DNA of 64,000 bases from Acinetobacter calcoaceticus (lineage in GTDB: Bacteria > Pseudomonadota > Gammaproteobacteria > Pseudomonadales > Moraxellaceae). The stretch spans positions 1,426,001 through 1,490,000 of the forward strand of contig NZ_LS999521.1 of the NCBI RefSeq assembly GCF_900520355.1, written 5' to 3'. The position numbers and the translations under genes are program-made. Under the pieces are notes generated by a model. It ran no database searches. It was not told where the DNA came from and worked only from the letters and a program-made list of their open reading frames with translations. Below are positions 52,540-61,798 of this stretch, one piece after another (positions within the stretch are counted from its first letter, which is position 1; each line of letters begins with the position of its first letter).

Positions 52540-52805
52540 ATATAATATGTATTTGTATTTTTAGTTGTCTATAAAACTATTTCAATAGAACTGAAACGAA
52601 AAATTTCAGTTCTAAATAATTAAATTAGTTTTTATGATGAATATTGATGCAATAACGTTTTTTTGATCAAATTATTACAATAAAATATAAAAGTAGAAAT
52701 TTTTAAATTTATTTAAGTATTTAAAAATAAAAAAGTTTCATTTAGGATGAAAGTAAAATTGTAAAAGCGTTTGTAGCGATTAAACAATAACAAAGCGAGG
52801 TGAGC

Positions 52806-53249
52806 ATGACTTATAAGTATGAGTATGCAGGGTTCTGGTTAAGATTTGGTGCAATGATTATTGATACTCTTATTCTTTTTTTAGCGGTTATTCCTGCGGC
52901 ATGGATTTTTTATCAGGGGGATTATGATCTAGTCTTTGCCACGGGCTTAAGTTCGAAACCACAAAATTATGGGTTCGATTTAATCGTGAACTATATATTT
53001 CCTTTATTGTATTCAATTTTATGCTGGCTGTATTTTGCAGGTACTCCAGGTAAACGATTGATGCGATTAAAAGTTTTAGATGAAAAAACCGGTAATAAGC
53101 TAACACTCATGCAGAGTATTATTCGATATATTGGCTATATTCCATCAATTTTAGTCTTTGGTATTGGTCTTTTTTGGGTCGCATTTGATGCAAAAAAACA
53201 AGGATGGCATGACAAAATGGCAAAATCAGTTGTAGTAAGAGAGCTATAA
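52806..53249 (+). CDS. RDD-family membrane protein
   Basis: 147 aa from the ATG at 52806 after GCGAGG. RDD signature: Arg in GFWLRFGAMIID and Asp pair with WHDKMAKSVV at the end; three hydrophobic helices; the middle GTPGKRLMRLKVLDE is typical. Function in transport is uncertain in the family. Confidence 0.88.
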   Translation: MTYKYEYAGFWLRFGAMIIDTLILFLAVIPAAWIFYQGDYDLVFATGLSSKPQNYGFDLIVNYIFPLLYSILCWLYFAGTPGKRLMRLKVLDEKTGNKLTLMQSIIRYIGYIPSILVFGIGLFWVAFDAKKQGWHDKMAKSVVVREL

Positions 53250-53260
53250 GAAATAAGATG

Positions 53261-53306
53261 AAAAAGCGTTCATAGCATTGGAAATAAGGGCTATGAACGC
53301 TTTTTT
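53261..53306. terminator. Long bidirectional terminator
   Basis: AAAAAGCGTTCATAGC/GCTATGAACGCTTTTT, perfect 16-base arms, 13-base loop, between convergent genes. Confidence 0.9.
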
Positions 53307-53307
53307 A

Positions 53308-54483
53308 TTAACTTTTTTTGACTTTAAGTTTTAAAATAAAATATACAACTACACCTACAATAAGTCCCCAAAAGGCTGACCCGATACCGAAAAATTGAAT
53401 GCCAGAAGCACTACATAAAAAGGTAAATAATGCAGCTTCACGGTCTTCAACCTGAGCAAATGCGATTGCAATGTTGTGGCTGATCGTACCAAATAATGCA
53501 ATACCTGCTAAAGCCACAATAAAAATATGCGGAAAAGACATCAGTAAGCTTGTCAGTGTTGCAGCAAACAAGCCCATTAAAATATAGAAAAGACCACAGC
53601 TCATGCCTGCAATATATCGTTTACTTGGGTCTGGGTGGACTTGATCGTCTAAGCTTACCGCAGCACTGATGGCAGCAATATTAACGCTGTAACAACCAAA
53701 AGGTGCAAGCACCACTTGGGTTAAACCTGTCCAGCCGATTAACTGGTTGACGTTTGGTTTGTAGCCATAACTCTTGATCATGGCAATTCCAGGTAAATAT
53801 TGCGAAGCCATGCTAATCACAAAAAGTGGCAGAGCTAATCCCAAAAGTGCTGACCAGCTAAAATCAGGACTAATCCAAACAGGTTTAGCCAAAGACCACT
53901 GAAGTGTAGGCATATGAAATTCTAAAAAGACAGGGCATAGGGCAATACCCGCAAGTGCCGTGAATACAATGCTATATCGGGGCCATAATTTTTTTGTTAT
54001 TACATAAATAACCAGCAAAGATAAAACGAATTCCCAATCATTTTGCAAACTGGCGAATAGGGAAATACCAAATTTGAGTAAAACACCTGCAAGCATGGCA
54101 CTGGTTAAGCTTTGCGGAATGTACGAAAGCGCTTTTTGAAATATACCTGAAAAGCCTAAAATAGCAGTCAGTAAACCGCCTATTAAAAAAGCACCAATCG
54201 CTTCATTTAAGCTATAGCCACTGCCTGTTGCCATAATTAAAGCGAGGCCAGCGGTTGACCATGCTGTCGCTACAGGATATTTAAATTTCCAAGAAAGTAT
54301 GAATCCTGATAAACCAATACCTAAGCCTAAAGCCCAAAACCATGAGGTGATTTGCTCGGGTGAAGCACCTAAAGCTTGAGCCGCCTGAATTACTAAAATG
54401 GCCGAAACACTAATACCTATTAAAAAAGTGATAAAGCCAGCAAATACGGCCGGAATTGAAAAATCTTGAAGAATCTTTTGCAT
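53308..54483 (-). CDS. BenE-family benzoate/H+ symporter homologue
   Basis: 391 aa with about 12 helices. Typical wording: FAGFITFLIGISVSAILV near the N-terminus and the centre APFGCYSVNIAAISAAV. BenE in Acinetobacter imports benzoate, but no ben or cat genes are here, so the substrate may differ. Divergent from an Lrp-type regulator. Confidence 0.85.
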   Translation of the reverse strand: MQKILQDFSIPAVFAGFITFLIGISVSAILVIQAAQALGASPEQITSWFWALGLGIGLSGFILSWKFKYPVATAWSTAGLALIMATGSGYSLNEAIGAFLIGGLLTAILGFSGIFQKALSYIPQSLTSAMLAGVLLKFGISLFASLQNDWEFVLSLLVIYVITKKLWPRYSIVFTALAGIALCPVFLEFHMPTLQWSLAKPVWISPDFSWSALLGLALPLFVISMASQYLPGIAMIKSYGYKPNVNQLIGWTGLTQVVLAPFGCYSVNIAAISAAVSLDDQVHPDPSKRYIAGMSCGLFYILMGLFAATLTSLLMSFPHIFIVALAGIALFGTISHNIAIAFAQVEDREAALFTFLCSASGIQFFGIGSAFWGLIVGVVVYFILKLKVKKS

Positions 54484-54669
54484 AGCTAAATGTTCTAAAT
54501 CCCTGAAAAATTAATATGTTTCTGTCTTTGCTTTCAGCTAGGTAAATCTAACAATTTTTTTAAAGAAGGTGCTTTCTATTTTTAACTTAAAATAGAAATA
54601 ATATTTTCAAAATATTGAATAATGCTATTATTCCTTTCTTAAATAATACTAAATTTGGGATATTGTTTT

Positions 54670-55143
54670 ATGGGAGAACAGGCTGAAAATTTGACAGTGC
54701 TTGAACTTAAAATTATGCGTGCTTTACAAGAGAATGGACGTTTAAGTAATGCTGAACTGGCTAAACTGGTAGGTATAAGTACTTCATCTTGTTGGAATCA
54801 CACACAGCGTCTTTTTAAGGTTGGAGCGATTCTAGATGTGCGTGCTCGGATCAATCCGAGTATGGTGCAGCGTGATACGGTGGTGCTCGTTGGTGTGGTT
54901 TTAGACCGCTCAACTCCAGACAGCTTTCAGGCATTTGAACAAGCATCTGGTGATTTGGAAAATGTTTTGGAATGTTATCTGGTGGCGGGAGAGGTCGATT
55001 ATTTTTTAAAAATTCGTGTTAAAGATTTAGCTGCTTTTAACCGATTTCATAGTGAAAAAATTATTGCTTTACCGGGAGTAAGACAAGTCAGAACATTTTT
55101 TGTGCTCAATGAAGTTAAAACAGATGGCATGCTGGCATTTTAG
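54670..55143 (+). CDS. Lrp/AsnC-family regulator
   Basis: 157 aa from the ATG at 54670. The HTH (LQENGRLSNAELAKLVGISTSSCWNH) and RAM domain (YLVAGEVDYFLKIRVKD) are complete. It lies between a divergent BenE-type gene and a convergent LeuE-type exporter, so either may be its target; Lrp-type regulators often control amino-acid exporters. Confidence 0.9.
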   Translation: MGEQAENLTVLELKIMRALQENGRLSNAELAKLVGISTSSCWNHTQRLFKVGAILDVRARINPSMVQRDTVVLVGVVLDRSTPDSFQAFEQASGDLENVLECYLVAGEVDYFLKIRVKDLAAFNRFHSEKIIALPGVRQVRTFFVLNEVKTDGMLAF

Positions 55144-55196
55144 CAGTTCATTATGTTTTAACTTGATAAATGCAAAAACGTATAGGGTACAGATTA

Positions 55197-55880
55197 TTAG
55201 ATTGTTGAGGTTGCCAGTTTTAAACCGAATCCGAAAAATAGAATCCCTACTAAAAAAATACTACTTGCTGCAATTTTATGGTTCTGTTTAAAAAATGCTG
55301 AAAGTTTAATTCCAGAGAAGATTAATGCAGTTAAATAGCTAAAGCTAATAATTTGTAAAATAACCGCTAAAATTAAAAAACTTAGTGCCGGATAGGCATA
55401 ATCGGGTTCAACAAATTGAACAAAGAAAGATAAGAAAAATAAAATCGCTTTAGGGTTGAGTAAACTAATACTTAATGCCGTTTTATAAGGATGAATTTTA
55501 TCTAAAGCGGGTAAATCAGCCATTTCTGGTTGTGGTTGATTACGTTGTTTCCATCGTTGAATACTACCTTGTAAGAGCTTAAAGCCTAAATAAGATAGAT
55601 AAAGTGCACCTGTTAATTTAAGAATAACAAATACCCATGGGAATGCTTTTAATAAAGAGGCTGCACCTAGTACGGTACAAAGCATTAAAATGAGATCACC
55701 GGTAAAAATACCTAATGCACCCATATATCCAGTTTTAATGCCGTAACGTGAAGCAATTGACATCACATAAAGAGAATTGGGTCCCGGCAATAACACAATT
55801 AGGAACGTACCGATAATATATGTTGTTAAATCTGTTATACCGAACACGAGAAACCCAATAAAAAAACCGATTTTTGCCAT
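55197..55880 (-). CDS. LysE/RhtB-family amino-acid exporter (LeuE-like)
   Basis: 227 aa with six hydrophobic helices. Family motif LLPGPNSLYVMSIASRYGIKTG near the N-terminus is kept except for one insertion; NPKAILFFLSFFVQF is intact. Exports neutral amino acids such as Leu in E. coli. The start at 55880 lacks a strong ribosome site. Confidence 0.85.
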   Translation of the reverse strand: MAKIGFFIGFLVFGITDLTTYIIGTFLIVLLPGPNSLYVMSIASRYGIKTGYMGALGIFTGDLILMLCTVLGAASLLKAFPWVFVILKLTGALYLSYLGFKLLQGSIQRWKQRNQPQPEMADLPALDKIHPYKTALSISLLNPKAILFFLSFFVQFVEPDYAYPALSFLILAVILQIISFSYLTALIFSGIKLSAFFKQNHKIAASSIFLVGILFFGFGLKLATSTI

Positions 55881-55921
55881 GATAACAAAAATCGGTGATT
55901 TTGTATGAAAAGTGCAGTTTT

Positions 55922-56911
55922 TTAAGGTTTAATTTCTGCATCAATTCCAAAAGACTGACGTAATAAAAAACTTAATTGGTCACGAGCTTTAATAAAGCCA
56001 TCAACACCACCTTGTAAAAGCTGGAATGCCATTAAGTCATGATTAAGTTCGTCTTTAAAACTTTGTTCATCTTGAGCTGGTCTAACAATAGCTTCTGCTT
56101 GCTTTGATTTAGTTGCATCAAGAGCTGCATCAACTGTACGTGTATCTTGCTCAAGCTGGGTAAGTAAGCCCGGAGAGATCGTCAGTAAATCACAACCTGC
56201 CAATCCAAGAACCTGATCGACACTACGGAAGCTCGCACCCATTACTTGAGTCGGGATATTTTGCTGTTTGTAATAGGTATAGATTTTTTTAACTGAAACC
56301 ACGCCTGGGTCTTTTTCAATTGGATAAGAATCGACACCTTCAGCCTTTTTGTACCAGTCTAGAATACGGCCTACAAATGGTGAAATTAAAGTTACTTTTG
56401 CATCTGCACAGGCTTGAGCTTGATGTAAACCGAAAAGCAGAGTGAGGTTACAAGCAATCCCTTCCGCTTCAAGCACTTTAGCAGCTTGAATACCTTCCCA
56501 AGTCGACGCGATTTTAATAAGAATACGTGACTGGTCAATTCCATAACCTTTGTAAAGTTCACATAATTCATGTGCTTTTTGAATGGTTGCTTCAGTGTTA
56601 TATGAAAGAGCAGCATCAACTTCGGTAGAAACACGGCCTTCAATAAGCTTTAAAATTTCTACGCCAAACTTTACGGTTAAAATATCAATGGTTCGTTCAA
56701 TCAGCTCATCGTTGCTATAGCCTTCTTCTTTGGCTTGATAATAAGCATCTTCAATGAGTTCTTTACTTTCTGGTTGTTCTGCTGCTGCTGTAATCAACGA
56801 AGGATTGGTCGTCGCATCTAGAGGGCGAAATTTACGAATTGCATCAAGGTCACTACTATCGGCAACAACGGTCGTTAATGTTTTTAATTGGTCAAGTGCT
56901 GTATGAGTCAT
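55922..56911 (-). CDS. tal: Transaldolase (TalB type)
   Basis: 329 aa; classical transaldolase. Asp in DATTNPSL and Schiff-base Lys in SRILIKIAST are conserved, with PFVGRILDW following. Pentose phosphate pathway, cytoplasm. Acinetobacter lacks glycolytic Pfk, so this enzyme mainly serves nucleotide and aromatic precursor supply (inference from general metabolism). Confidence 0.95.
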   Translation of the reverse strand: MTHTALDQLKTLTTVVADSSDLDAIRKFRPLDATTNPSLITAAAEQPESKELIEDAYYQAKEEGYSNDELIERTIDILTVKFGVEILKLIEGRVSTEVDAALSYNTEATIQKAHELCELYKGYGIDQSRILIKIASTWEGIQAAKVLEAEGIACNLTLLFGLHQAQACADAKVTLISPFVGRILDWYKKAEGVDSYPIEKDPGVVSVKKIYTYYKQQNIPTQVMGASFRSVDQVLGLAGCDLLTISPGLLTQLEQDTRTVDAALDATKSKQAEAIVRPAQDEQSFKDELNHDLMAFQLLQGGVDGFIKARDQLSFLLRQSFGIDAEIKP

Positions 56912-57041
56912 TGATATTCAACATCTTCAATAAAAAATCTTATGTTTTCTTTATAGCACAAAGTATATTCATGCTGTCGATATATCAATTGTTATATTTC
57001 AAATAAAAACGTTTAGGTTATGCATCTAAATTTAAACAATA

Positions 57042-57935
57042 TTAAGGTGCATGTTGTGTTCGTTGCTTTCGGATATATTCAATAAGAAATCTGGCTGCTA
57101 CACCAAGTTCACTTTCGCGGCTCCAGACCAAGTCGACATAATATTCAAATCTTGGAGTGAAATCTAATAAATCCAATACTTTAAGCTTGTTTTTTAATTC
57201 AGGATTTTCTTTAAACATTTCTTGCGGAAGAACTCCCCAACCTAGATTACGTAAAATCATTAAGCAAGCAGAGTGGTGGTTGTCTGTACGCCAGTAATGT
57301 TTTGAAAACAGTAATTCAGGTTTTAACGTCTCATCTCGACTTGCCACCACAATTTGCCGTGTGGTAAGGATCTGTTCGTAAGAAACCTGATTTTGGGTTG
57401 CAAGTGGGTGATTTTTTGCAATAACTGGAATTAAAGCCTCGCGTTTGAGCTCAACAAATTGTTCTCGGTTGTCCAGATGTTCACGTTCAAACATGAGTGC
57501 AAGTTGGGCTGAACCATCTAGTAACATTTGTAAAGCGTCTTCTTGAGGTGCCGAAACAATATTAATTTGGAGGTCAGGAAAACGACTCTCTAGCAGGCAA
57601 ATATAGTCGGTCCAGTTAGTGTGTAGTAATTCAGAGACGATCACAATGGTTAAGTTAGCTTCTAAACCTGTGCTTAACGCATGGGCATGTTGTTTCCACT
57701 GGTTCATCTCAATTAAAAGCTGAGAAGTTTTTTCATATAATACCCGTGCTTGATCAGTAGGAACGGGTTCACGGCCCTTACGATCAAATAAGGTTAAGTT
57801 CAGATCAATTTCTAAGTTGGCAATAGACATGCTTACAGCCGAAGGAACTTTTCCAAGTTTACGCGCTGCTGCTGAAAAGGAGCCTGTTTCAATCACTGCT
57901 TGAAACATGAGTAGTTGTTCTTGATTAATATTCAT
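57042..57935 (-). CDS. aceR: LysR regulator of the AceI pump
   Basis: 297 aa. HTH (GSFSAAARKLGKVPSAVSMSIANLE), effector domain (LTIVIVSELLHTNW; RNLGWGVLP). Divergent from aceI across 89 bases. AceR of A. baumannii is the known LysR activator of aceI in response to chlorhexidine and polyamines; assignment here rests on gene order and family. Confidence 0.9.
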   Translation of the reverse strand: MNINQEQLLMFQAVIETGSFSAAARKLGKVPSAVSMSIANLEIDLNLTLFDRKGREPVPTDQARVLYEKTSQLLIEMNQWKQHAHALSTGLEANLTIVIVSELLHTNWTDYICLLESRFPDLQINIVSAPQEDALQMLLDGSAQLALMFEREHLDNREQFVELKREALIPVIAKNHPLATQNQVSYEQILTTRQIVVASRDETLKPELLFSKHYWRTDNHHSACLMILRNLGWGVLPQEMFKENPELKNKLKVLDLLDFTPRFEYYVDLVWSRESELGVAARFLIEYIRKQRTQHAP

Positions 57936-57960
57936 CTGTCAAAAAAACTGAAAGAATCTG

Positions 57961-57975
57961 ATTGGATTAATCAAT
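57961..57975. promoter_or_regulatory. Palindrome in the aceR-aceI gap
   Basis: ATTGGATTAATCAAT, an imperfect 15-bp palindrome with the T-N11-A form of LysR sites, 50 bases before aceI. Confidence 0.5.
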
Positions 57976-58024
57976 ATTATAAAAATAAAATACGTCTTAT
58001 CCAAGTATTATTGAGTATTTAAAA

Positions 58025-58459
58025 ATGTTGATTTCCAAGAGAAGGCTCATTCATGCAATCAGTTATGAAGGAATTTTATTGGTCATCATTGCGATTGCAT
58101 TAAGTTTTATTTTTGATATGCCGATGGACGTCACCGGAACACTCGGTGTGTTTATGGCAGTGGTTTCAGTTTTCTGGAATATGATTTTTAACCACTACTT
58201 TGAGAAAGTAGAGCATAAATATAATTGGGAAAGAACAATCCCTGTAAGGATTTTGCATGCGGTTGGTTTTGAAGGCGGTTTGCTGATTGCAACAGTGCCG
58301 ATGATTGCTTATATGCTACAAATGAATGTCATTGATGCGCTTATTTTAGATATTGGTTTAACCTTATGTATTTTGGTCTATACCTTCATTTTCCAATGGT
58401 GTTATGACCATATCGAAGATAAGTTTTTCCCTGAAGCAAAAGCTGCCTCACTACACTAA
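58025..58459 (+). CDS. aceI: PACE-family chlorhexidine efflux transporter AceI
   Basis: 144 aa with four helices in two repeats. The sequence is nearly identical, as I recall it, to A. baumannii AceI: MLISKRRLIHAISYEGIL with the essential Glu15. It exports chlorhexidine and short diamines such as cadaverine and putrescine by proton exchange in the inner membrane. Confidence 0.96.
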   Translation: MLISKRRLIHAISYEGILLVIIAIALSFIFDMPMDVTGTLGVFMAVVSVFWNMIFNHYFEKVEHKYNWERTIPVRILHAVGFEGGLLIATVPMIAYMLQMNVIDALILDIGLTLCILVYTFIFQWCYDHIEDKFFPEAKAASLH

Positions 58460-58479
58460 ATTTATAAATCCTAAAATGA

Positions 58480-58509
58480 AATAAGCACCCATTTGGGTGC
58501 TTATTTTTT
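58480..58509. terminator. Bidirectional terminator aceI/thiolase
   Basis: ATAAGCACCCA/TGGGTGCTTAT, short loop, T6. Confidence 0.88.
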
Positions 58510-58526
58510 GTAGTTAGATGTAGAAA

Positions 58527-60095
58527 TTATTTCTCTACAATTGCAACTACACCTTCACCGCCAGCAGTACAGATAGAGATTAATGCGCGGCCTGAACCTT
58601 TTTGATTAATCAATTTAGCAGCAGTTGCTAAGATACGACCACCAGTTGCAGCAAATGGGTGACCTGCACCTAAAGATGAACCATTTACGTTCAGTTTAGA
58701 GCGGTCAATTGAACCTAAAGGTGCATCTAAGCCAAGACGTTCTTTACAGAATTTTTCGTCTTCCCACGCTTTTAAAGTAGACAATACTTGAGATGCAAAA
58801 GCTTCATGAATTTCGTAGAAATCAAAATCTTGAAGTTTAAGGTTAGCGCGCTTAAGCATACGAGGTACTGCATAAGCAGGAGCCATCAATAAGCCTTCTT
58901 TAGGGCCATTTTTACCAATGAAGTCCACAGCAGCGGTTTCTGAGAAAGAAAGGTAAGCTAAAACTTCATGACCGTTTTCTTTTGCCCATTCTTCAGAAGC
59001 AAGTAACACAACAGATGCACCATCAGTCAACGGCGTTGAGTTACCCGCTGTCATTGTTGCAGTTTCGCCTTTACCGAAAACAGGCTTTAATTTAGCAAGT
59101 TTTTCAACTGTACTGTCTGCACGTAAGTTGTTGTCACGGTTAAGACCTAAGAATGGAGTGATTAAGTCGTCAAAGAAACCGCGCTCATAAGCAGCAGCAA
59201 GTTTTTGATGGCTGCTTGCAGCGAGTTCGTCTTGAGCTTCGCGAGTAATACCCCATTCTAATGCAGTAATTGCTTGGTGTTCACCCATTGAAAGGCCAGT
59301 ACGTGGTTCACCATTGCTTGGTGCATCAAGAAGCTTTTTAAAATCAATTTTTGTTAATGCTTTAAGACGGTCTTTACCAGTTTTCGCAACGTTGAGCTCA
59401 AGTAATACTTTACGTAAGCCATCACCAACAGCGATTGGTGCATCAGAAGTGGTGTCTACACCGCCTGCAATACCGACATCAATTTGACCAAGCGCAATTT
59501 TGTTTGCCACAACAAAAGCAGCTTGTAAACCTGTACCACAAGCAATCTGAATGTCGTAAGCTGGAGTTTCAGGTGCAAGATCTGTGCTCAATACAACTTC
59601 ACGAGTCATATTAAAGTCACGGCTGTGTTTTAAAACAGCACCAGCAACGACTTCACCAATACGCTTACCTTGTAAGTTAAAGCGCTCAACCAAACCATTC
59701 AATGCTGCTGTCAGCATGTCAGAATTCGATGCTTTAAAATAAGCAGTATTTGAACGTGCAAATGGAATGCGGTTGCCACCAATAATTGCAACGCGGCGAA
59801 CAGTGTTTTGGCTCATGGTTTTATCCTGTTGAACAGAAGTTTTGGTTTTTGTTGCTTTTGGTGCTGCAGCTACATTAGAAGATGTAGAAGGGGGGGCAGA
59901 AGCAGCGCTCTTATTACGAGGGCTTCGTGCAGGTGCAGTCGTTGAACGAGTACGTGTCGTTTTTGGTGTATTAGTTGCTGCTTTAGGAGTAGTGCTGTTA
60001 CGCTTAGCCGTGTTAGAAGCCGACTTTGATGTATTTGACACTTTTTCCTGAGCAGAATTCTCGACTGCTGGATTTTCTTGAGTTGTTTTGCTCAT
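58527..60095 (-). CDS. Acetyl-CoA acyltransferase (thiolase, FadI-like) with basic low-complexity N-terminal tail
   Basis: 522 aa from 60095. Residues 1-93 are Ala/Thr/Ser/Lys/Pro-rich and basic, like histone H1 or phasin-associated tails. A normal thiolase starts at Met94 (59816): Cys in IACGTGLQAAF, His in GAGHPFAATGG, Cys in ICTAGGEG. Both starts have a ribosome site (GGAAAA before 60095; AGGAT before 59816), so two forms may be made. It is divergent from the FabG4-type reductase, a likely pathway partner. Confidence 0.85.
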   Translation of the reverse strand: MSKTTQENPAVENSAQEKVSNTSKSASNTAKRNSTTPKAATNTPKTTRTRSTTAPARSPRNKSAASAPPSTSSNVAAAPKATKTKTSVQQDKTMSQNTVRRVAIIGGNRIPFARSNTAYFKASNSDMLTAALNGLVERFNLQGKRIGEVVAGAVLKHSRDFNMTREVVLSTDLAPETPAYDIQIACGTGLQAAFVVANKIALGQIDVGIAGGVDTTSDAPIAVGDGLRKVLLELNVAKTGKDRLKALTKIDFKKLLDAPSNGEPRTGLSMGEHQAITALEWGITREAQDELAASSHQKLAAAYERGFFDDLITPFLGLNRDNNLRADSTVEKLAKLKPVFGKGETATMTAGNSTPLTDGASVVLLASEEWAKENGHEVLAYLSFSETAAVDFIGKNGPKEGLLMAPAYAVPRMLKRANLKLQDFDFYEIHEAFASQVLSTLKAWEDEKFCKERLGLDAPLGSIDRSKLNVNGSSLGAGHPFAATGGRILATAAKLINQKGSGRALISICTAGGEGVVAIVEK

Positions 60096-60329
60096 AAGGC
60101 TTTTCCAAGCATATTAACGATATTCTTATACGCTACCTTAACACAATTCAAATAGACCTGTATTGACTAGAATGACATTGTAGATAGCATTCAGGTCAAG
60201 ACATCAAAAGATCAACTCAAGTATGATTTGGGATGACTCTAATGAACGACTGCTTTCATATTGTTTCTCCGCATTTCCTAACATAATGAAGCCTGTCGTA
60301 GAAAATCATTTTTTTGAGAGATAATAATC

Positions 60330-61721
60330 ATGACTGATCAATACCAAGCATTTACACAATCTCCAATTGGTAAATTCGTTGTTAAAAATTTGGGTTTACC
60401 ATCGCCTGTAGCATTAGAGCGTTTTGAAAATGCTCAGCCAGTAGTGAATGGGGCAGTATTGGTTGGCGCGGCGCCGTCAAGTGTATTGTCTGGTGCGATT
60501 GCACAAGTACTTAGCAATATTCATGCAGACAGCTATGTAGGCAATAATGTTGCACTACAACAAGACGCTGCAAAAGTTGGTTTAAATTTACGTCCATTCA
60601 ATGCTGGCGATAAAGAATCAAAATTTAAAGCAGTTGTATTTGATGCTTCTGGTATTCAAAACTCAGAACAGTTAAATGAGCTTTATAAATTCTTTAACCC
60701 GATTGCACGTCAAGTTGCGACTTCTGGTCGAGTTATTGTGATTGGTACAACACCTGAAACTGCAAAAACTGTAAAACAGGCGATTGCTCAGCGCGCTCTT
60801 GAAGGTTTTATCAAATCTGTAGGTAAAGAATTTAAAAAGGGTATTACTGCTCAAGTTGTCTATGTAGATGAAGGTGCTGCTGCAAACCTTGAATCAACTT
60901 TACGCTTCTTGCTTTCTCCGCGTTCAGCTTATGTATCTGGTCAAGTTGTTCGTATTTCTAAAGCAGATGTCGTTGATGTTGATTGGGCAAAACCGCTTGC
61001 TGGTAAAACTGCGTTAGTAACAGGTGCAAGCCGTGGTATTGGTGAGGCAATTGCACATGTATTGGCGCGTGATGGCGCTCATGTCATTTGTCTAGATGTA
61101 CCTCAGCAGCAAGCTGACCTTGACCGTGTAGCTGCGGACATTGGCGGTTCTACATTGGCAATTGATATTACAGCTGCTGATGCTGGTGAAAAAATTAAAA
61201 CTGCTGCTGCAAAACAAGGCGGTTTAGATATTATCGTCCATAATGCGGGTATTACTCGTGACAAGACTTTGGCAAACATGAAGCCAGAGCTTTGGGATTT
61301 AGTGATTAACATTAACTTGTCTGCTGCTGAACGTGTAAATGACTACTTGTTAGAAAACGATGGTCTAAATGCAAATGGCCGTATTGTTTGCGTATCATCA
61401 ATTAGTGGTATTGCAGGTAACCTTGGTCAAACGAACTATGCTGCATCTAAAGCAGGTGTGATTGGTTTAGTGAAATTTACTGCACCTATTCTAAAAAATG
61501 GGATTACCATTAACGCAGTAGCACCTGGTTTTATCGAAACTCAAATGACTGCTGCGATTCCATTTGCAATTCGTGAAGCTGGCCGTCGTATGAACTCAAT
61601 GCAACAAGGCGGTTTACCTGTTGATGTAGCAGAAACGATTGCATGGTTTGCATCAACTGCATCTACAGGCGTAAATGGCAACGTGGTACGTGTCTGTGGT
61701 CAAAGCTTGTTAGGCGCTTAA
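60330..61721 (+). CDS. High-molecular-weight 3-oxoacyl reductase (FabG4 type)
   Basis: 463 aa. A degenerate Rossmann half of about 220 residues precedes a normal SDR: cofactor loop TGASRGIGE near 231, catalytic Tyr370 and Lys374 (NYAASKAG). This is the HMW FabG (FabG4) layout, reducing 3-oxoacyl-CoA or -ACP. AGAGA lies before the ATG. It is followed by a terminator and the MaoC gene. Confidence 0.88.
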   Translation: MTDQYQAFTQSPIGKFVVKNLGLPSPVALERFENAQPVVNGAVLVGAAPSSVLSGAIAQVLSNIHADSYVGNNVALQQDAAKVGLNLRPFNAGDKESKFKAVVFDASGIQNSEQLNELYKFFNPIARQVATSGRVIVIGTTPETAKTVKQAIAQRALEGFIKSVGKEFKKGITAQVVYVDEGAAANLESTLRFLLSPRSAYVSGQVVRISKADVVDVDWAKPLAGKTALVTGASRGIGEAIAHVLARDGAHVICLDVPQQQADLDRVAADIGGSTLAIDITAADAGEKIKTAAAKQGGLDIIVHNAGITRDKTLANMKPELWDLVININLSAAERVNDYLLENDGLNANGRIVCVSSISGIAGNLGQTNYAASKAGVIGLVKFTAPILKNGITINAVAPGFIETQMTAAIPFAIREAGRRMNSMQQGGLPVDVAETIAWFASTASTGVNGNVVRVCGQSLLGA

Positions 61722-61740
61722 GCACTCTGAGCTAAAGATA

Positions 61741-61766
61741 AGGGGTGCTTAGGCATCCCTTTTTTA
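61741..61766 (+). terminator. Terminator between reductase and MaoC genes
   Basis: AGGGGTGC with GCATCCCT (one wobble) and T6. It splits what otherwise looks like one operon. Confidence 0.7.
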
Positions 61767-61798
61767 TTCAAGAATCTATAAATTATAAAAGGTTAGGT

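Noticed and set aside
59842..60051. 69-aa frame antisense to the thiolase tail
   Set aside because: It mirrors the low-complexity Ala/Thr/Lys coding sequence, which leaves the opposite strand open by composition.
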